Positions 62,303-64,000 of a stretch of DNA of 64,000 nucleotides are shown here, one piece after another. The position numbers and the translations under genes were made by a program. How positions within the stretch are numbered: position 1 is the stretch's first letter; the number at the start of each line of letters is the position of its first letter. Source of the DNA: an uncultured Acidimicrobiales bacterium (GTDB lineage: Bacteria > Actinomycetota > Acidimicrobiia > Acidimicrobiales > SZUA-35); the NCBI GenBank assembly GCA_938021675.1, contig CALIFY010000023.1:1-64000 (forward strand), given 5' to 3'. Under the pieces are notes generated by a model. The model was not told the DNA's origin and ran no database searches. It saw only the letters and a list, made by a program, of their open reading frames with translations.

Positions 62303-63709
62303 TTAGTCGATGTCGCGCAGCTCCTGGATGAAGCTGGTAGCCCAAACGTCGACATTGTCGGTTGTAACCGATTTGCGAAGCCGGTGCATTCGATCGCGCT
62401 TGTCGCTCGGCGACATGTTGACCGCCTCGACGATGGCGTTCTTTACCCCGGCGATGTCGTATGGGTTGACCAAGAGAGCATCGGTCAACTGGTGGGCGGC
62501 GCCGGCGAACTGGGACAAGATCAGGACACCGGTCTCGTCGTAGCGGCTGGCGACGTATTCCTTGGCTACAAGGTTCATCCCATCGCTGAACGGGGTGACC
62601 AGCAACACGTTCGCCGCTCGATACAACGACATCAGGGCGTCGAAGTCCTGCGTCTGATGGATGTAGTGGACGACGGGGAAACCGACTCGACCGAAGTCGC
62701 CGTTGATTTCGCCAACCAACTGCTCGACCCGCGCCCGAAGGTCGATATAGGCATCGACTCGATCTCGACTTGGCTCGGCCACCTGGACCATGGTGACCTG
62801 CGATGGGTGGAGGCGATCCTCGGCCAATAGCTCTTTGAATGCCCGCAGCCGAACGTCAATTCCTTTTGTGTAATCCAATCGATCGGCGCCGAGAAGGACG
62901 GTGTGGGGTTGACCGAGTCGGGCTCGAAGATCCCGGCTTGATTCAGCAGTATCATGACTTTTCGCTGCTGACTCGTATCGTTCGGCATCGATTCCGATGG
63001 GGAACGCACCGATCTTGATCGTCCGCTCGCCGAAAATGAGCGCTGATTTGTCGCCGGTAACTGCGATGTTTAGTGCCTTGGCCATTCTGGCGAAATTCGC
63101 TGCGCCGTTTGGGGTCTGGAATCCGACGAGGTCGGAACCAAGAATCCCTTCGGCCAAAGCTTCGCGCCACGGAAGCTGAATAAACAACTCGCCTGGAGGG
63201 AATGGCGTGTGGAGAAAGAAACCGATCTTTAAATCGGGTCTGAGGCTGCGGAGCATGCCGGGAACCAATTGCAGCTGATAGTCCTGGACCCAGACCAACG
63301 CTCCCGGTTCAGCCGTGGCCGCCAGCGCCTCGGCGAATCGAGTGTTCACCTTGTGGTAGCCGTCATACCAGGTGCGATGGAATTCGACCGGCCCAGCTTT
63401 GTCGTGATAGAGCGGCCAGAGCGTGCCGTTGCACATGCCGTCATAGTGATTGGTCAGCTCGGTAGTGCTGATGGGCACCGGGACGAGGTCTATTCCGTCG
63501 GCGTGGAACGGATGTACCGAATCGTCGGCGTCGTTTCCGGCCCAGCCAACCCAGCACATTTTGGTCGATTGGGCCATGGCTGGTTTCAGCGCTGACACCA
63601 GGCCACCAGGGCTTGAAGCCCAACCGGTAGAGCCATCTTCGTTCTCGATCCGTCGGACCGGAAGTCGATTGGCAGCGACGACTAACTGGCGAACGTTCGT
63701 AGAATCCAC
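62303..63709 (-). CDS. otsA: trehalose-6-phosphate synthase
   Basis: 468 residues, GT20. It joins UDP-glucose and glucose 6-phosphate. Visible are NRLPVRR at the N terminus, WVGWAGND, WVQDYQLQLVPGMLR, FFLHTPFPPGELF, GADRLDYTKGID and a C-terminal LVAKEYVAS with Glu. No phosphatase domain is fused; an OtsB must be elsewhere. Trehalose suits desiccation or osmotic stress. Confidence 0.95.
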   Translation of the reverse strand: MDSTNVRQLVVAANRLPVRRIENEDGSTGWASSPGGLVSALKPAMAQSTKMCWVGWAGNDADDSVHPFHADGIDLVPVPISTTELTNHYDGMCNGTLWPLYHDKAGPVEFHRTWYDGYHKVNTRFAEALAATAEPGALVWVQDYQLQLVPGMLRSLRPDLKIGFFLHTPFPPGELFIQLPWREALAEGILGSDLVGFQTPNGAANFARMAKALNIAVTGDKSALIFGERTIKIGAFPIGIDAERYESAAKSHDTAESSRDLRARLGQPHTVLLGADRLDYTKGIDVRLRAFKELLAEDRLHPSQVTMVQVAEPSRDRVDAYIDLRARVEQLVGEINGDFGRVGFPVVHYIHQTQDFDALMSLYRAANVLLVTPFSDGMNLVAKEYVASRYDETGVLILSQFAGAAHQLTDALLVNPYDIAGVKNAIVEAVNMSPSDKRDRMHRLRKSVTTDNVDVWATSFIQELRDID

Positions 63710-63798
63710 ATCTTCACGATAGGACGTCGTCGACGCCGTTGTTGGGCTAACCGATTCGTCGTTCCTTTCCCGTCATGGTTTCGGCACCGGGGTGAAGC

Positions 63799-64000
63799 TC
63801 AATCGACGGTGGCTAACCCGGTGACGGCCAGCTCGGCCTTTGCGCCGACCGCTTCCGAGTCGAGAAGTCTGGCGATGCTGTCGTCGTCGACGACCCTGGC
63901 CCAGGTCCGAGCCCCGGCCGGGGTTTTTAGCGCACAAAGACCTTCGGTAGGTTCCGTTTTGTCGTGCATTACCGTGTATGCCTCGATGGTGGTCGTCCCG
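63799..64000 (-). CDS. acetyl-CoA acetyltransferase-like protein, 3' end only (cut by window edge)
   Basis: The last 66 codons are visible on the minus strand; the gene continues beyond 64000. They read VEAYTV-like IEAYTVMHDKTEPTEGLC, LKTPAGARTWARVV and ELAVTGLATVD before the stop at 63799. This resembles the C-terminal OB-fold-like domain of actinobacterial thiolase-family acetyltransferases. Function is inferred from memory of that domain. Confidence 0.65.
   Translation of the reverse strand, partial: GTTTIEAYTVMHDKTEPTEGLCALKTPAGARTWARVVDDDSIARLLDSEAVGAKAELAVTGLATVD

Overview
The window is GC-rich, densely coded actinobacterial chromosome, most likely from the class Acidimicrobiia (inference). 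Signs are frequent GTG/TTG starts, stop/start overlaps of the ATGA and GTGA type, a class F sortase, a membrane-anchored SARP/BTAD regulator, a TIGR03084-like mycothiol-type protein, and a membrane-fused sulfite-oxidase-like molybdoenzyme with its own cofactor genes. I see no phage, transposase or CRISPR array. Most of the region is core metabolism and cell envelope, with one clear accessory block for exopolysaccharide.

Layout. 1-4.6 kb: a lipoprotein, a secreted trypsin-like protease, a divergent sugar-isomerase-like protein coupled to a 2-hydroxyacid dehydrogenase, an M15 carboxypeptidase-like lipoprotein and a DUF2237 protein. 4.6-8.0 kb: a TesB thioesterase with an eight-copy 24-bp repeat tail, overlapped by cobU-cobT-cobS (lower-ligand end of cobalamin synthesis). 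8.1-13.5 kb: dxs on the minus strand, then tldD-tldE-PHP. 13.6-17.7 kb: an FmdB-like protein and moeA, moaA, moaC plus a membrane protein. 17.8 kb: tRNA-Ala(CGC), followed by a 73-bp direct repeat.

18.1-31.9 kb: a polysaccharide locus with a heparinase II/III-fold protein, an AlgD-type nucleotide-sugar dehydrogenase, glycosyltransferases, a Wzx-like flippase, a HAD/membrane fusion, a Wzc-like chain-length regulator/kinase and a secreted lyase-like protein with a discoidin-type module. Together they suggest a uronic-acid polymer that is made, exported and trimmed.

32-50 kb: an acidic membrane protein with a phosphoribosyltransferase, an M23 hydrolase, the molybdoenzyme, then the highlight: a TlpA/thioredoxin-fold lipoprotein whose CPVC motif reads UGA-P-V-C, so a probable selenoprotein. 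After it come a ferredoxin, a Nudix hydrolase, a two-component system, membrane proteins, an M50 protease, a PEP-utiliser-domain protein, a phosphoesterase and an M1 aminopeptidase.

50-64 kb: a small unknown gene with the BTAD regulator, then a class F sortase overlapping a 923-residue pseudokinase-transmembrane-DUF4397 protein, a decayed nudC remnant, small unknown proteins, aroA, a zinc alcohol dehydrogenase, otsA, and the 3' end of a thiolase-like gene cut by the window edge.
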